DNA from: an uncultured Christensenellaceae bacterium | Lineage (GTDB): Bacteria > Bacillota > Clostridia > Christensenellales > Pumilibacteraceae | Direction: 5' to 3' | Assembly: GCA_910587805.1 (NCBI GenBank) | Contig: CAJUNM010000013.1 | Span: 1-54,665, forward strand | DNA length: 54,665 nt | Shown: positions 6,861 to 16,362 of the stretch, one piece after another | Numbering within the stretch: the first letter of the stretch is position 1 | Layout of the letters: each line of letters starts with the position of its first letter | Notes under the pieces: model-generated | Databases searched by the model: none | What the model saw: only the letters and a program-made list of their open reading frames with translations | What the model was told of the DNA's origin: nothing | Program-made: the position numbers and the translations under genes

Positions 6861-8288
6861 TCAAACTTTAATATCCGGTTTATAGCTTTCAAAAGATTCT
6901 GTATCGAGCAACGGCTTGATATATTCGCCGAGGAACTCATCCACCTGATCTTTTGCCCTTCCGACGAAATTTTCGGGCTTTAATATTTCGTCCACCTTGT
7001 CGGCAACGGCAGAGAATTTTTTATCCGCTTTTATTCTGTCTATCAAGTCGTTGGGCTTGCCCTGCTCTTTGACTACCTTTGCGCTCTCCATCGAATGAGT
7101 GCGTATAGCTTCGTGAAGTTCCTGTCTGTTTCCGCCCGCCTTGACGCATTCCATAAGTATCTCTTCGGTCGCCATGAACGGCAATTCTTCGCCTATGCGC
7201 CTCGAAATAACGCCTGGATACACGACGATATTATCCGCAACGTTGATATATATATTCAAAATGCCGTCCAACGCGAGAAATGCCTGCGGGATCGTCAAAC
7301 GCTTATTGGCGCTGTCGTCGAGCGTGCGCTCGAACCACTGCGTCGAAGCCGTTACAGCCTCGTTCATAGGCAGAGATTCCACGAAACGCGCAAGCGCGCA
7401 AATTCTTTCGCTGCGCATCGGATTGCGCTTATACGCCATTGCCGACGACCCGATCTGCGTCTTTTCAAAAGGCTCTTCTATCTCCTTGAAAGACTGCATG
7501 ATCCGCATATCGTTGGCGAATTTATACGCGCTTTGCGCAATTTGCGACAATACGGATAAAACTCGATAATCGAATTTGCGCGTATACGTTTGACCGCTCA
7601 CGGCAAAAACGTGATCGAAACCCATGCGTTTAACTACTTTTTGCTCGAGCTTGCGCACCTTTTTTCCGTCGCCGTCGAAAAGCGATAAGAAGCTCGCTTG
7701 AGTGCCCGTAGTTCCCTTAACGCCGCGAAGCTTATAATCGCGCATAACGTGCTTAAGGTCTTGATAGTCCAAATACAGTTCGTACAGCCATAACGTGGCG
7801 CGTTTGCCGAGCGTAGTGAGCTGAGCGGGTTGTAAATGCGTGTATCCGAGCACGGGCAACGACTTGTGTTTTTCGGCAAAAACGCAAAGCTTGTCCATTA
7901 CGGTGAGCAACTTCGTTCGTATGATTTCGAGCGCGTCGTATATCTGAATGAGTTCGGCATTGTCCGTGACGAAACAGCTTGTTGCGCCGAGATGTATTAT
8001 CGCGTCCGCCTTTTTAGCTTGCGCGCCGAACGCATGCACGTGCGCCATTACGTCGTGACGCACCTTGCGTTCCTCTTTTTCCGCATATTCGTAATCGATA
8101 TCGTTCGCGTACTTTTTCATTTCGGCGATCTGTTCGTCCGTTATGTCAAGACCGAGTTCTTTCTCGCTCTCGGCGAGCGCGATCCACAGCTTTCGCCACA
8201 GCTTGAATTTACAGTCGTCAGAAAAGACGTACGCCATAGATCTGTCGGCGTAACGCGTGATAAGCGGGTTTTCATAAATGTCTTTCAT
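6861..8288 (-). CDS. purB: Adenylosuccinate lyase
   Basis: 475 residues from the ATG at 8288, which has GAGGAG upstream; a longer in-frame extension to 8318 is not needed. Cleaves SAICAR and adenylosuccinate in purine synthesis. The fumarase-superfamily signature reads SSAMAYKRNPMRSERI, and HLGATSCFVTDNAE and GYTHLQPAQLTTLGKRA supply the other catalytic blocks. The length and the PMRSERI wording resemble the eukaryotic-type subfamily (human ADSL) more than the shorter Bacillus PurB. The M19 dipeptidase gene overlaps its start by 17 bases, so the pair form an operon. Confidence 0.95.
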   Translation of the reverse strand: MKDIYENPLITRYADRSMAYVFSDDCKFKLWRKLWIALAESEKELGLDITDEQIAEMKKYANDIDYEYAEKEERKVRHDVMAHVHAFGAQAKKADAIIHLGATSCFVTDNAELIQIYDALEIIRTKLLTVMDKLCVFAEKHKSLPVLGYTHLQPAQLTTLGKRATLWLYELYLDYQDLKHVMRDYKLRGVKGTTGTQASFLSLFDGDGKKVRKLEQKVVKRMGFDHVFAVSGQTYTRKFDYRVLSVLSQIAQSAYKFANDMRIMQSFKEIEEPFEKTQIGSSAMAYKRNPMRSERICALARFVESLPMNEAVTASTQWFERTLDDSANKRLTIPQAFLALDGILNIYINVADNIVVYPGVISRRIGEELPFMATEEILMECVKAGGNRQELHEAIRTHSMESAKVVKEQGKPNDLIDRIKADKKFSAVADKVDEILKPENFVGRAKDQVDEFLGEYIKPLLDTESFESYKPDIKV

Positions 8289-9066
8289 TGTGTATCTCCT
8301 CGTAAAATCTTTTTGCATTCGAGTAAAATATTTTGTCTATATCGCTTTCACCGTAGCCTAATCGGCTAAGCTCCGCCGATACCGCGGAAAAATGCGAGTA
8401 TTTGCTCAAATCGGGCGGAAGATCGTCGGATCCGCAAAAATCCGTTCCCAAGCATAAGCAATCGACGCCGTAACGTTCAGCAAACGAATCTATGACTTTT
8501 GCAAATTCTACAGCGGTGTCCGCGCCCGTAAAGCGCCTGACTGCGCACAAGCCGATCGGCGCATGCCGTGCGACGAGCGCAGATATTTGCGAATCGTCCA
8601 AACACCGAGGATTGCCGCTATCCGCAAAGCCCGTATGCGAGCATATCGGACGCTGCGCCGCATCGAGTACTGCATAGAACGCGCTTTTACCTATATGCGC
8701 GAGATCAACAGCACAAACGCCGTTCATGCGCTCGATAACGTTTTTGCCCTCTTCGGTCAAACTGCCGTTGTCCGACGCTCCGCCTGCGAAACCGTTTTTA
8801 TTGTTCCAAGTGAGCGAACAATACAAAAACCGCGAAAAATCGAATTCTTCAATGTCGCTGCCGCATAAAAACCCGATGTCCTCTAAGGCTATCGGCATAC
8901 CGCTGTTTTCAAGCGTCGGCATTATTGTTTCGATAAATCCGCGCGGATCGGAAAGCTCGGACGTCCATATAGCCGCAGTGACCGTTGCGGCGGCACGCTC
9001 GATATATCGGGCGAACTCGTATGACGGCAATGCCGTAGGGAAATCGTTATGCAAATCGAATATCAT
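8272..9066 (-). CDS. Peptidase M19 (membrane dipeptidase family)
   Basis: 264 residues, shorter than the usual 310-400. Family M19 zinc dipeptidase blocks are present in order: DLHND near the N-terminus, ALEDIGFL around 60, SLTWNNKN, AVDLAHIGKSAF, PICSHTGFADSGNPRCLDD and LCLGTDFCG. The shortness comes from compact loops, not a visible break. It has no signal peptide, so it should act in the cytosol on dipeptides, possibly including D-residue dipeptides. It precedes and overlaps purB. No good Shine-Dalgarno sequence is seen at the ATG. Confidence 0.88.
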   Translation of the reverse strand: MIFDLHNDFPTALPSYEFARYIERAAATVTAAIWTSELSDPRGFIETIMPTLENSGMPIALEDIGFLCGSDIEEFDFSRFLYCSLTWNNKNGFAGGASDNGSLTEEGKNVIERMNGVCAVDLAHIGKSAFYAVLDAAQRPICSHTGFADSGNPRCLDDSQISALVARHAPIGLCAVRRFTGADTAVEFAKVIDSFAERYGVDCLCLGTDFCGSDDLPPDLSKYSHFSAVSAELSRLGYGESDIDKIFYSNAKRFYEEIHNERHL

Positions 9067-9101
9067 AAACTATTCTTATGCTATAACAGCATTCGCCGTC
9101 A

Positions 9102-9130
9102 CAAAACAAACGCGCGCCGTACGGCACGCG
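9102..9130 (-). terminator. Terminator after ispH-rpsA
   Basis: On the minus strand CGCGTGCC-GTAC-GGCGCGCG (one G-T pair) is followed by TTTGTTTTG. It ends the long operon that starts at the carboxyltransferase gene. Confidence 0.78.
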
Positions 9131-9143
9131 AATGTTGTTATTG

Positions 9144-11210
9144 TTATTTATTGTCGGAACTTTCGCCTACATCTTTCAAAAGCTCGGCAAAAATATTGTT
9201 CTTTTCGCTCTTGTCGCTGTAGACCTCGCTCTCTTCGGCTTTCTTGACCTGTTTCTTTTCGGTCTTGACGGTCTTTTCGGTCTCGAGACACGCTCTTATG
9301 CTGAGCGTGGTCTTATGGTGATCGGGTTCGTAAGCCATGACTTTAACGTTTACTACGTCGCCTTTGTGCAAAATCTCGTTTATGTCTTTGACATACGTTG
9401 CCGCAGCCTCGGATACGTGAACCAAACCTTCTACGCCCGGTTCGATCTCTACGAACGCGCCGTAAGGCAACACGCTCGAGACTTTACCCTCGCATACGCT
9501 GCCGACGGGATGATTTTCCATGCATTTATCAAAAGGATGAGGCTGGAGTTCGCGGAAACCGAGCGAAACGCGTTGCTTTTCGCGATCGGTCTTAAGTACC
9601 AAAAAGTCGTACGTTTTGCCGATTTCGAGCACTTCGTCGGGAGACGTTATGTGCTGATACGACAAGTGGTCGATATGAGCCAAACAATCGATACCGTCAA
9701 CGCTGACAAACGCGCCGTAAGGGCTGATGCGTTTGACTTCGCCCGCAACGATAACGTCGGGCTTGACGTTTTCCCAGAATATCTCCGCTTTTTTATCGCG
9801 TTCGTCTTTTTCGTCTTGAAGAATGACGCGTTGCGACGCTACGATCTTATGATTGAGATCGTCTATGTCGAGCGCGCGTAAACGAAGGGTCTTGCCGACG
9901 AACTTTTTGAGATCGGGCACAAACTTGAGACGAACTTGCGATGCGGGAACAAACACACGGTATGTTCCGAGATTGCCTATGAGTCCGCCCTTGATGTCTT
10001 TTTTGACGACCATCTCGAACTCTTCGTTATTGCGGATCTTGTCTACTTCCTCGTCGGTTTTGCGCATCATATCCGCGCGACGCTTGGAAAGCAACACGCA
10101 ACCGAGATTGTCGTCGCGTTTTTTGATAACTATCGCTTCTATTTCCGAACCCGCGGGAAAATCCTCGGGATTGTAGTCGCATTCATAGCACGCTTCGGAT
10201 TTATCGATAAATCCGTCGTTTTTGCCGCCGATGTTGACTCTTATACCGTCCTCACCTGCGGAGATGACCGTACCCTTGACCGCCTTGCCTTCGCGGTGAC
10301 CGGACACGTTTTCGTTGTTGATGGCGTCGATAAACTCCTGATTCTTCGCCTCGCCGAACTCTTGACCCATGTAAGCCTTTACCTCCATAATCGACTCTGT
10401 CGGAGTCGATGCCCCGGCGACGATACCTACCACGCCGCTGCAGGGAAAATTGATTTTTTCGAGCGTTGCAAGCGAATCGATAAAATAAGTTTCGGCATTT
10501 ACAGCCGCACACAAGTCGAACAGCTTGTTTGTGTTCGAGCTTGATTTATCGCCTACGACGAGTATTATGTCGCATTGTGCGGCGAGTTTTACAGCCTCGC
10601 TCTGACGCTCATTAGTAGTATAGCAAATCGTGTCGAAAATGACAACCGTTTTTGAACACATTTTATGTATATTTTCGGAAATTTCTCTAAATTTTTTAAC
10701 GTCGAAAGTAGTTTGACACACAAAACATAGCTTGTCGTAGCGTACAAGCGCAGCTAACTTGCTTTTGTCCGAAACTATGGTGGCGGAATTATCGCACCAG
10801 CCGGCTGTCGCTATCACCTCGGGATGCGTAGGCTCGCCTATAATGACTATATGATAGCCATTTTCGTAATGTTCGCGAACAATGTCGTGTATCTTTTTTA
10901 CGAACGGGCATGTGGCGTCGATTATATCGTACCCCTTAGCGCGCAGAATGTCGAATGTAGTCTTGCCCGCGCCGTGCGATCTGACGATCGCTTTCGGTTT
11001 TACCGTTGCGTTCGGATCTAAGTCGGGAAGCTCCGACACGTCGTTCGCTCTTTTTATGCCCGAGCGTAAAAGCTCCCCGACAACTTTCTCGTTATGGATT
11101 ATGTTGCCGAGCATATAACAGTCCGAACCGACGCATTCCCGCGCCGCTTTGACCGCATTTTTAACGCCGAAACAAAAGCCGGCGTTATTCGCAACGAGTA
11201 CTCTTATCAT
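9144..11210 (-). CDS. ispH: IspH-ribosomal protein S1 fusion
   Basis: 688 residues. Residues 1-281 are HMBPP reductase, the last step of the MEP isoprenoid pathway: cluster cysteines 13, 101 and 196, histidines 39, 79 and 129, and Glu126 in GEPTHPEV. Residues about 305-630 hold four S1 RNA-binding repeats (for example SPYGAFVSVDGIDCLAHIDH and LPYGAFVEIEPGVEGLVHVS), followed by a charged tail. This fusion is a known feature of Clostridia and supports the taxonomic call. It overlaps plsC by 26 bases. The same window carries dxs and ispA for the same pathway. Confidence 0.97.
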   Translation of the reverse strand: MIRVLVANNAGFCFGVKNAVKAARECVGSDCYMLGNIIHNEKVVGELLRSGIKRANDVSELPDLDPNATVKPKAIVRSHGAGKTTFDILRAKGYDIIDATCPFVKKIHDIVREHYENGYHIVIIGEPTHPEVIATAGWCDNSATIVSDKSKLAALVRYDKLCFVCQTTFDVKKFREISENIHKMCSKTVVIFDTICYTTNERQSEAVKLAAQCDIILVVGDKSSSNTNKLFDLCAAVNAETYFIDSLATLEKINFPCSGVVGIVAGASTPTESIMEVKAYMGQEFGEAKNQEFIDAINNENVSGHREGKAVKGTVISAGEDGIRVNIGGKNDGFIDKSEACYECDYNPEDFPAGSEIEAIVIKKRDDNLGCVLLSKRRADMMRKTDEEVDKIRNNEEFEMVVKKDIKGGLIGNLGTYRVFVPASQVRLKFVPDLKKFVGKTLRLRALDIDDLNHKIVASQRVILQDEKDERDKKAEIFWENVKPDVIVAGEVKRISPYGAFVSVDGIDCLAHIDHLSYQHITSPDEVLEIGKTYDFLVLKTDREKQRVSLGFRELQPHPFDKCMENHPVGSVCEGKVSSVLPYGAFVEIEPGVEGLVHVSEAAATYVKDINEILHKGDVVNVKVMAYEPDHHKTTLSIRACLETEKTVKTEKKQVKKAEESEVYSDKSEKNNIFAELLKDVGESSDNK

Positions 11211-11907
11211 ATTCTCTCTTCACAGCTTTATACTGCTTTTCGAGCGCGAGTTTTTCGGCGCGCTTGCGTTTTTTGTCGGTTTTCCATCCCTTGTTTTCCA
11301 CCCATGCGTCGAGCTTATCCAACGTCTTTTGAATACCCGCGCGAAATCTTTCGGTTGCTTCGGAAAGCACGCTCTCGTCCAAGCGGCGTTCGTAAAGATC
11401 GCTCAAGTCTACCGGATCGCCTACGCCCATATAATTTCGTCTGAACAGCTTGCCTTTGTGATGTACGGCGATCGGAATAACAAAAGCTTTGCCTTTAAGC
11501 GCAAACAACGCGCCGCCGCCGTGCAACGGCTGCAGTTCTCTGCTTACGCGATTACGCGTGCCCTCGGGATAAAGCGAAAGCGTTTTGCCCGATTTCAAAG
11601 ACTCTATGCACTCGCGCATAGACGACAGCTCGGGCTTATCGCGGTTGACGAATATTACGCCTACGTCGCGCAGAAACCGCATCAACAGCTTATTGTTTCC
11701 GTTTTCTTTTTTGGATAAGAACCGCTTGAAAGACGGCACCCAAAATATTTGATAAACGATGTCCATCCACGACAAGTGATTTGATATCAACAATCTGCCG
11801 TGGTCGTACTTTTTCAGTTTTTCCTTGTCCATTACTTTGCACGGCGCGGCTATCGCGGCGAGCGGAAACAAGATAAACCGCAAAGTCATGAAATACCGTC
11901 CCGTCAT
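11185..11907 (-). CDS. plsC: 1-acyl-sn-glycerol-3-phosphate acyltransferase
   Basis: 240 residues. PlsC-type acyltransferase making phosphatidic acid at the inner membrane face. The catalytic HX4D is His44-Asp49 in SNHLSWMD, and the glycerophosphate-binding block is LYPEGTRNR. A hydrophobic N-terminus (about 5-22) should anchor it. A basic C-terminal tail follows. The start codon overlaps the cmk stop by four bases, and the stop lies inside ispH. This cmk-plsC-ispH order is common in Clostridia. Confidence 0.93.
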   Translation of the reverse strand: MTGRYFMTLRFILFPLAAIAAPCKVMDKEKLKKYDHGRLLISNHLSWMDIVYQIFWVPSFKRFLSKKENGNNKLLMRFLRDVGVIFVNRDKPELSSMRECIESLKSGKTLSLYPEGTRNRVSRELQPLHGGGALFALKGKAFVIPIAVHHKGKLFRRNYMGVGDPVDLSDLYERRLDESVLSEATERFRAGIQKTLDKLDAWVENKGWKTDKKRKRAEKLALEKQYKAVKREYDKSTRCE

Positions 11908-12920
11908 TGCACAACCTCTTTTACGTCGTTTATTATCGACATTGCCACGTCATGCGCGGACATTTCGTCGGAATCGATCTTGACCGCATCGTACGACATT
12001 TTGAGCGGCGCGATCTTTCTGCCGCTGTCGTTGCGATCGCGGGCATTTACGTCCGCAAGCACGTCTTCGTATATGACGTTTTGACCTTTCGCTTTCAACT
12101 CGTCGAATCTGCGTCTTGCGCGAATTTCGGGGGACGCAGTCAAAAAGAACTTGAATTCGGCATCCGGCAAAACTACCGTGCCGATGTCTCTGCCGTCGAG
12201 TATGACCGAACTCGCATGCGCGATTTCGCGCTGAATGGACAGCAGTTTTGCGCGTACGTACGGCAACGCGGAAACGTTCGACGCCGCCATGGAGACTTCG
12301 GGCGTGCGTATTGACGCAGAAACGTCTTCTCCGTCGAGCAGTACCTTTTGCACGCCGTCGGCATACTCGATGGACACGTTGACGTGCTCTATACAAGCTT
12401 TGACTTTGGCTTCGTCCGTAGTCGGTAATTTTTCGGACAACACTTTGAGACCGAGCGCTCGGTACAGCGCGCCCGTATCGAGATACGTTATTCCGAGTTC
12501 TTTCGCAACAAGCTTTGCAACGGTGCTCTTGCCGGCTCCGCTCGGTCCGTCGAGCGCAATTGCGTAATAATCGGTCAAATCTTTGCGCAAAGCGCGAGCC
12601 GCACCGATATAAACGTTGCTGACGGGATTATCCGAACGCGCCGTTACGAGAAAACGTATGCAATGACCGAGCGCGCCGTCGATATTCGGTTCGAGGCACG
12701 AAAACAACGGCATAGAATATCCGACTTCGCGCAATGCCCGCGCGGGATAAAACGCCGTCAAATCGGCTGTCGTGGAAATCATCGTATTTACAACGTCGGC
12801 ATTTGTCAAACCGTTTTTGAAAAATATCCTGCGCATAAGCAGTTCCGACGCTTTAGCTATGCTCTGTTCATCGTTGTTCGCGGTTATCGCGCCGCGAATC
12901 GAAACTATATTGCTGCTCAT
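11904..12920 (-). CDS. cmk: Chorismate mutase (AroH type)-cytidylate kinase fusion
   Basis: 338 residues, two domains. Residues 1-115 align with monofunctional AroH of Bacillus subtilis: Arg9, Glu77, Arg89 and Tyr104 match the active-site Arg7, Glu78, Arg90 and Tyr108, and Cys75 sits one place from Cys75/76. The domain would convert chorismate to prephenate. Residues 118-338 are (d)CMP kinase with the P-loop GPSGAGKST (125-133), DTGALYR, LDGRDIGTVV and RARRRFDEL. There is no frameshift or stop between them. Cmk is known fused to AroA or to S1 in other bacteria; the AroH fusion is less familiar to me. GAGGAG precedes the start. Confidence 0.92.
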   Translation of the reverse strand: MSSNIVSIRGAITANNDEQSIAKASELLMRRIFFKNGLTNADVVNTMISTTADLTAFYPARALREVGYSMPLFSCLEPNIDGALGHCIRFLVTARSDNPVSNVYIGAARALRKDLTDYYAIALDGPSGAGKSTVAKLVAKELGITYLDTGALYRALGLKVLSEKLPTTDEAKVKACIEHVNVSIEYADGVQKVLLDGEDVSASIRTPEVSMAASNVSALPYVRAKLLSIQREIAHASSVILDGRDIGTVVLPDAEFKFFLTASPEIRARRRFDELKAKGQNVIYEDVLADVNARDRNDSGRKIAPLKMSYDAVKIDSDEMSAHDVAMSIINDVKEVVQ

Positions 12921-12940
12921 AATTTAATGCTCCTCTGTGT

Positions 12941-14146
12941 TTAATCGTCGGCTTGCGCCGCGCTCGTACCCGCAACGTAGCCCGTTGCAAAAGCTATCTG
13001 AAGATTATATCCGCCCGTAAGCGCGTCAACGTCTATCGCCTCGCCGCCGAAGTACAAACCTTTGACTATGCGCGACTCCATGGTTTTCGGATTGACGGTG
13101 CGCACGTCTACGCCGCCGCTCGTTATCACCGCGCGCTCGAATCCTTCACTGCCCGTGACGTTAAGCGAAAAGTTTTTTATCAGTTCCGCAAGCGCGCGAC
13201 GTTCGGATTTTGTCACCGAATTTACCTGTCGTGCCGCGCCGATACCTGAACGCGCCACAACGTGTTTAATCATCGCTTGCGGCAGCAGATCGTCGAGCGC
13301 ATTTTTGAATTGTTTATTTAGCCTGTCGGAAAAGTCTCTTACGAGTCGCGCGTCGAGTTCGTCCGTAGTCATAGCCGGCTTGAAATCGATATACACGGTA
13401 TACGGGGTCTGCTTTCGCGCGGCATAAGCGGACAGCGTTAGTATTATCGGACCGGATATGCCGTTGTCGGTGATCATCATATCGCCGAAGATCGGCTTTA
13501 TGCCGTCGGTGCGCACGGTTATGTTTTTCAGCGTAAGACCTTGAGCCGACGAAATATCCTCTTTGAGGATAAGCCCGACAAGCGAAGGAACGGGCGCAAT
13601 GATATTATGCCCGAGCGCGCGGATAATGTTGTAAGCACGCCCGTCCGAGCCGGTTTGAGGATAGCTCATTCCGCCCGTGCATATTATAACGCGATCGAAC
13701 GTTTCGCTGCCGCCTGCATGCCTAACGATTAAACCGTTGTCATCGGGTATTATTTGATCGATCTCTGCGTGCAGCTCGATACGCGCGTTGTTGTTTTCGG
13801 CATATTTACGCAACGCTTTGATAACGTCGCTCGCCTTGTCGGACTGCGGAAATCCGCGTCTGCCGCGCTCTATCTTCGTTTTGCATCCGTTTTCGTTGAT
13901 CAATCGAACGGCGTCGTCGGGCGAAAATTTTGACAGCGCCGAGCGCAAGAACGATGCGTTCGTCACTACGTTCGACAAGAACGTTTGACTGTCGCACACG
14001 TTGGTAAAATTGCATCTGCCTTTGCCAGTTATGTACAGTTTTTTGCCCAGTTTGTCGGTGCGCTCGAAAATTACGACTTCCGCGCCTTTTGCGCTGCCTG
14101 CGGCAACGAGTCCCGAAGCGCCTCCGCCGATAACGGCTATCTTCAT
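12941..14146 (-). CDS. BaiN/RdsA-family FAD oxidoreductase
   Basis: 401 residues. HI0933-like flavoprotein: the N-terminal dinucleotide fold is AVIGGGASGLVAA, followed by FERTDKLGKKLYITGKGRCN, the conserved ICTGGMSYPQTGSDG, and the C-terminal FAD-binding block FGGEAIDVDALTGGYNLQIA. The family includes BaiN, linked to bile-acid dehydroxylation, but most members have unknown substrates, so no pathway is assigned. The start codon overlaps the surE stop by four bases, and cmk follows. This gene is commonly upstream of cmk in Clostridia. Confidence 0.93.
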   Translation of the reverse strand: MKIAVIGGGASGLVAAGSAKGAEVVIFERTDKLGKKLYITGKGRCNFTNVCDSQTFLSNVVTNASFLRSALSKFSPDDAVRLINENGCKTKIERGRRGFPQSDKASDVIKALRKYAENNNARIELHAEIDQIIPDDNGLIVRHAGGSETFDRVIICTGGMSYPQTGSDGRAYNIIRALGHNIIAPVPSLVGLILKEDISSAQGLTLKNITVRTDGIKPIFGDMMITDNGISGPIILTLSAYAARKQTPYTVYIDFKPAMTTDELDARLVRDFSDRLNKQFKNALDDLLPQAMIKHVVARSGIGAARQVNSVTKSERRALAELIKNFSLNVTGSEGFERAVITSGGVDVRTVNPKTMESRIVKGLYFGGEAIDVDALTGGYNLQIAFATGYVAGTSAAQADD

Positions 14147-14877
14147 AATTCAAACTTCTCTTTTGATATTTTTTCGAGCGTTACGCGATCGGTACGGTCG
14201 ATCGTCAACGGCGTTATCGTTACGTATCCGTTTTCGCAAAACATTTCGTCTGTGTCCTCGCGGTATTCGGTTCGCTTTGCGCCTTTGTACATATACTTGC
14301 CGTCGCGCGGATTGTAAGCGTCGTCGAAAGCGATATCGATACTCATTTTCGCAGCTTTAACGCCTTTAGGTTTCCCGCTCGGGAAGTTTATATTGAACAT
14401 AGAACCTTTCGGCAATTCGATTGAACAAAGTTTATCGAAATTACGCGCAAAAAACTTCGCTGCGGCACGATAAGAGTCTTCGCGCGGCTCTACGGAATTG
14501 AGCGATAACGCAAACGACTTAAGCCCTAAATACGCACCCTCGCTCGCTGCGGAAACCGTGCCCGAATACATGACGTCGCTGCCGAGATTTCTGCCTCTGT
14601 TTATTCCGGATACGACAATATCGGGCGTAGGGAACAAACGCGTATACGCGAACTTGACGCAATCGACGGGAGTACCGTCGAGAGCGAAGACGGGATAATC
14701 ATATCCCGCGATCTTTTCGCACGTTACGGGCGCGTGCATCGACAGCGAATGCGAATATCCCGAACGTTGCGTACTCGGCGCAACAACCGCGATTTCGTGC
14801 CCGCCGCAAAATAAATCGGCGACGGCATGCAATCCAATCGAATCGTAGCCGTCGTCGTTTGTAAACAATATTCTCAT
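14143..14877 (-). CDS. surE: 5'/3'-nucleotidase SurE
   Basis: 244 residues. Metal-dependent survival-protein E nucleotidase acting on nucleoside monophosphates. The N-terminal FTNDDGYDSIG contributes Asp8 and Asp9 to the metal site, and the metal-binding Asn lies in VVSGINRGRNLGSDVMYSGT. It lies six bases after the oadA stop and overlaps the flavoprotein gene by four, inside the long operon. Confidence 0.95.
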   Translation of the reverse strand: MRILFTNDDGYDSIGLHAVADLFCGGHEIAVVAPSTQRSGYSHSLSMHAPVTCEKIAGYDYPVFALDGTPVDCVKFAYTRLFPTPDIVVSGINRGRNLGSDVMYSGTVSAASEGAYLGLKSFALSLNSVEPREDSYRAAAKFFARNFDKLCSIELPKGSMFNINFPSGKPKGVKAAKMSIDIAFDDAYNPRDGKYMYKGAKRTEYREDTDEMFCENGYVTITPLTIDRTDRVTLEKISKEKFEL

Positions 14878-14883
14878 ACGATC

Positions 14884-16281
14884 CTACACGGGTTGGACTT
14901 TGTTATCTGCATCGTATATGACCTTATCCACGCCGTGCAGTCTCGCCTCGCGTTTTTTGAAAAACGGCATAGCGAGCTGCGGAAACAGCGCATACGTGAG
15001 CACGTCCTCGTCGCACGTAGCGTACTCCTCTATCTCCTTTTTATACTTGTCAAGCTCGGGCGGAATATTATCCGCGGGACGGCAAGTGATGCGCGGCGTA
15101 TCGCCTATGATCTTTTTAACAACATTCGCGGAAGGCTCGAGAGGAAGCTTTCCGTATTCTCCCGCCAAAACGCCTTTCGTCTCTTTTGTGACGGTTTTGT
15201 AACGCTCGCCCGCGAGCACGTTGAGCACGGCTTGCGTTCCGACTATCTGCGACGACGGCGTTACGAGCGGCGGGAATCCGAGATCGGCGCGAACACGCGG
15301 AACTTCCTCGAGCACCTCCGTAAGCCTGTCGGACGCGTTTTGCTGTTTGAGCTGGCTTATGAGGTTGCTCAACATTCCGCCCGGCACTTGATATATAAGC
15401 GCATTGACGTCCACCTTTAGCACGCGCGGATTCAAAAATCCGTCCGCAGTGAGTCTTTCGGCTATCTTACGGAAATACTCCGTGCACTTGTTGAGTTTTT
15501 CGAGATCGAGCCCCGTATCGTATTCCGTTCCCTTGAGCGACGCGACCAACGCTTCTGTCGCGGGTTGGCTCGTACCGTTACCGAGCGGAGACAGCGCTGT
15601 ATCGACTATATCGCATCCCGCTTCGATAGCCTTCATATTGACCATATCGCCTGTACCCGCAGTGTTGTGCGTGTGCAAATGCACGGGTATCTTGACTTTA
15701 TCCTTGATCTTTGAAACAAGCTCGTAAGCGGTATACGGCAACAAAAGATTTGCCATATCTTTTATACATATGATATCCGCGCCCATTTTTTCAAGCTCGA
15801 CGGCAAGATCGACAAAATACTCGACCGTATGCACTTTGCTCGTAGTGTAACAAAGCGCGGCTTCGACCGTACCGTTGTATTTTTTTGTGCTCTCGATGGC
15901 TTGACGCATATTACGCACGTCGTTGAGCGCGTCGAAGATCCTGATAATATCGACGCCGTTCTTAAGCGAAAGTCTGCAAAACTCGTCCACAACATCGTCG
16001 GCATAGTGCTTATAACCCAATATATTCTGTCCGCGGAACAGCATTTGCAGTTTTGTATTGGGTATAGCTTTTTTGAGCGCGCGCAGTCTCTCCCACGGGT
16101 CTTCGTCGAGATAACGCAAACATGAATCGAACGTTGCGCCGCCCCATGCTTCGAGCGCGTAAAACCCTACTTCGTCGAGCATTTTCGCAGCGGGCAGCAT
16201 TTCGTCCGTGCGCATGCGCGTCGCGGCTTGAGACTGATGCGCGTCGCGCAGGATAGTTTCCATGATTTTGACTTTAGCCAT
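14884..16281 (-). CDS. oadA: Oxaloacetate decarboxylase alpha / pyruvate carboxylase B carboxyltransferase
   Basis: 465 residues. DRE-TIM barrel carboxyltransferase: ETILRDAHQSQAATRMRT at the start, RGQNILGYKHYADDVV, the lysine in CIKDMANLL and metal ligands in VHLHTHNTAG. A PYC_OADA domain follows. There is no biotinyl domain; the carrier is a separate gene upstream. It would move CO2 between biotin and pyruvate/oxaloacetate, with the beta subunit pumping Na+. A second carboxyltransferase of the CoA type heads the same operon, so a transcarboxylase-like role (5S subunit) is an alternative. Confidence 0.93.
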   Translation of the reverse strand: MAKVKIMETILRDAHQSQAATRMRTDEMLPAAKMLDEVGFYALEAWGGATFDSCLRYLDEDPWERLRALKKAIPNTKLQMLFRGQNILGYKHYADDVVDEFCRLSLKNGVDIIRIFDALNDVRNMRQAIESTKKYNGTVEAALCYTTSKVHTVEYFVDLAVELEKMGADIICIKDMANLLLPYTAYELVSKIKDKVKIPVHLHTHNTAGTGDMVNMKAIEAGCDIVDTALSPLGNGTSQPATEALVASLKGTEYDTGLDLEKLNKCTEYFRKIAERLTADGFLNPRVLKVDVNALIYQVPGGMLSNLISQLKQQNASDRLTEVLEEVPRVRADLGFPPLVTPSSQIVGTQAVLNVLAGERYKTVTKETKGVLAGEYGKLPLEPSANVVKKIIGDTPRITCRPADNIPPELDKYKKEIEEYATCDEDVLTYALFPQLAMPFFKKREARLHGVDKVIYDADNKVQPV

Positions 16282-16362
16282 GATATTATTCTCCGAAAAA
16301 GAACTAAAGAACTGCGATAAACAGATGCGGCGAACGAGCCTATCTTATTATCGTTGATAAAA

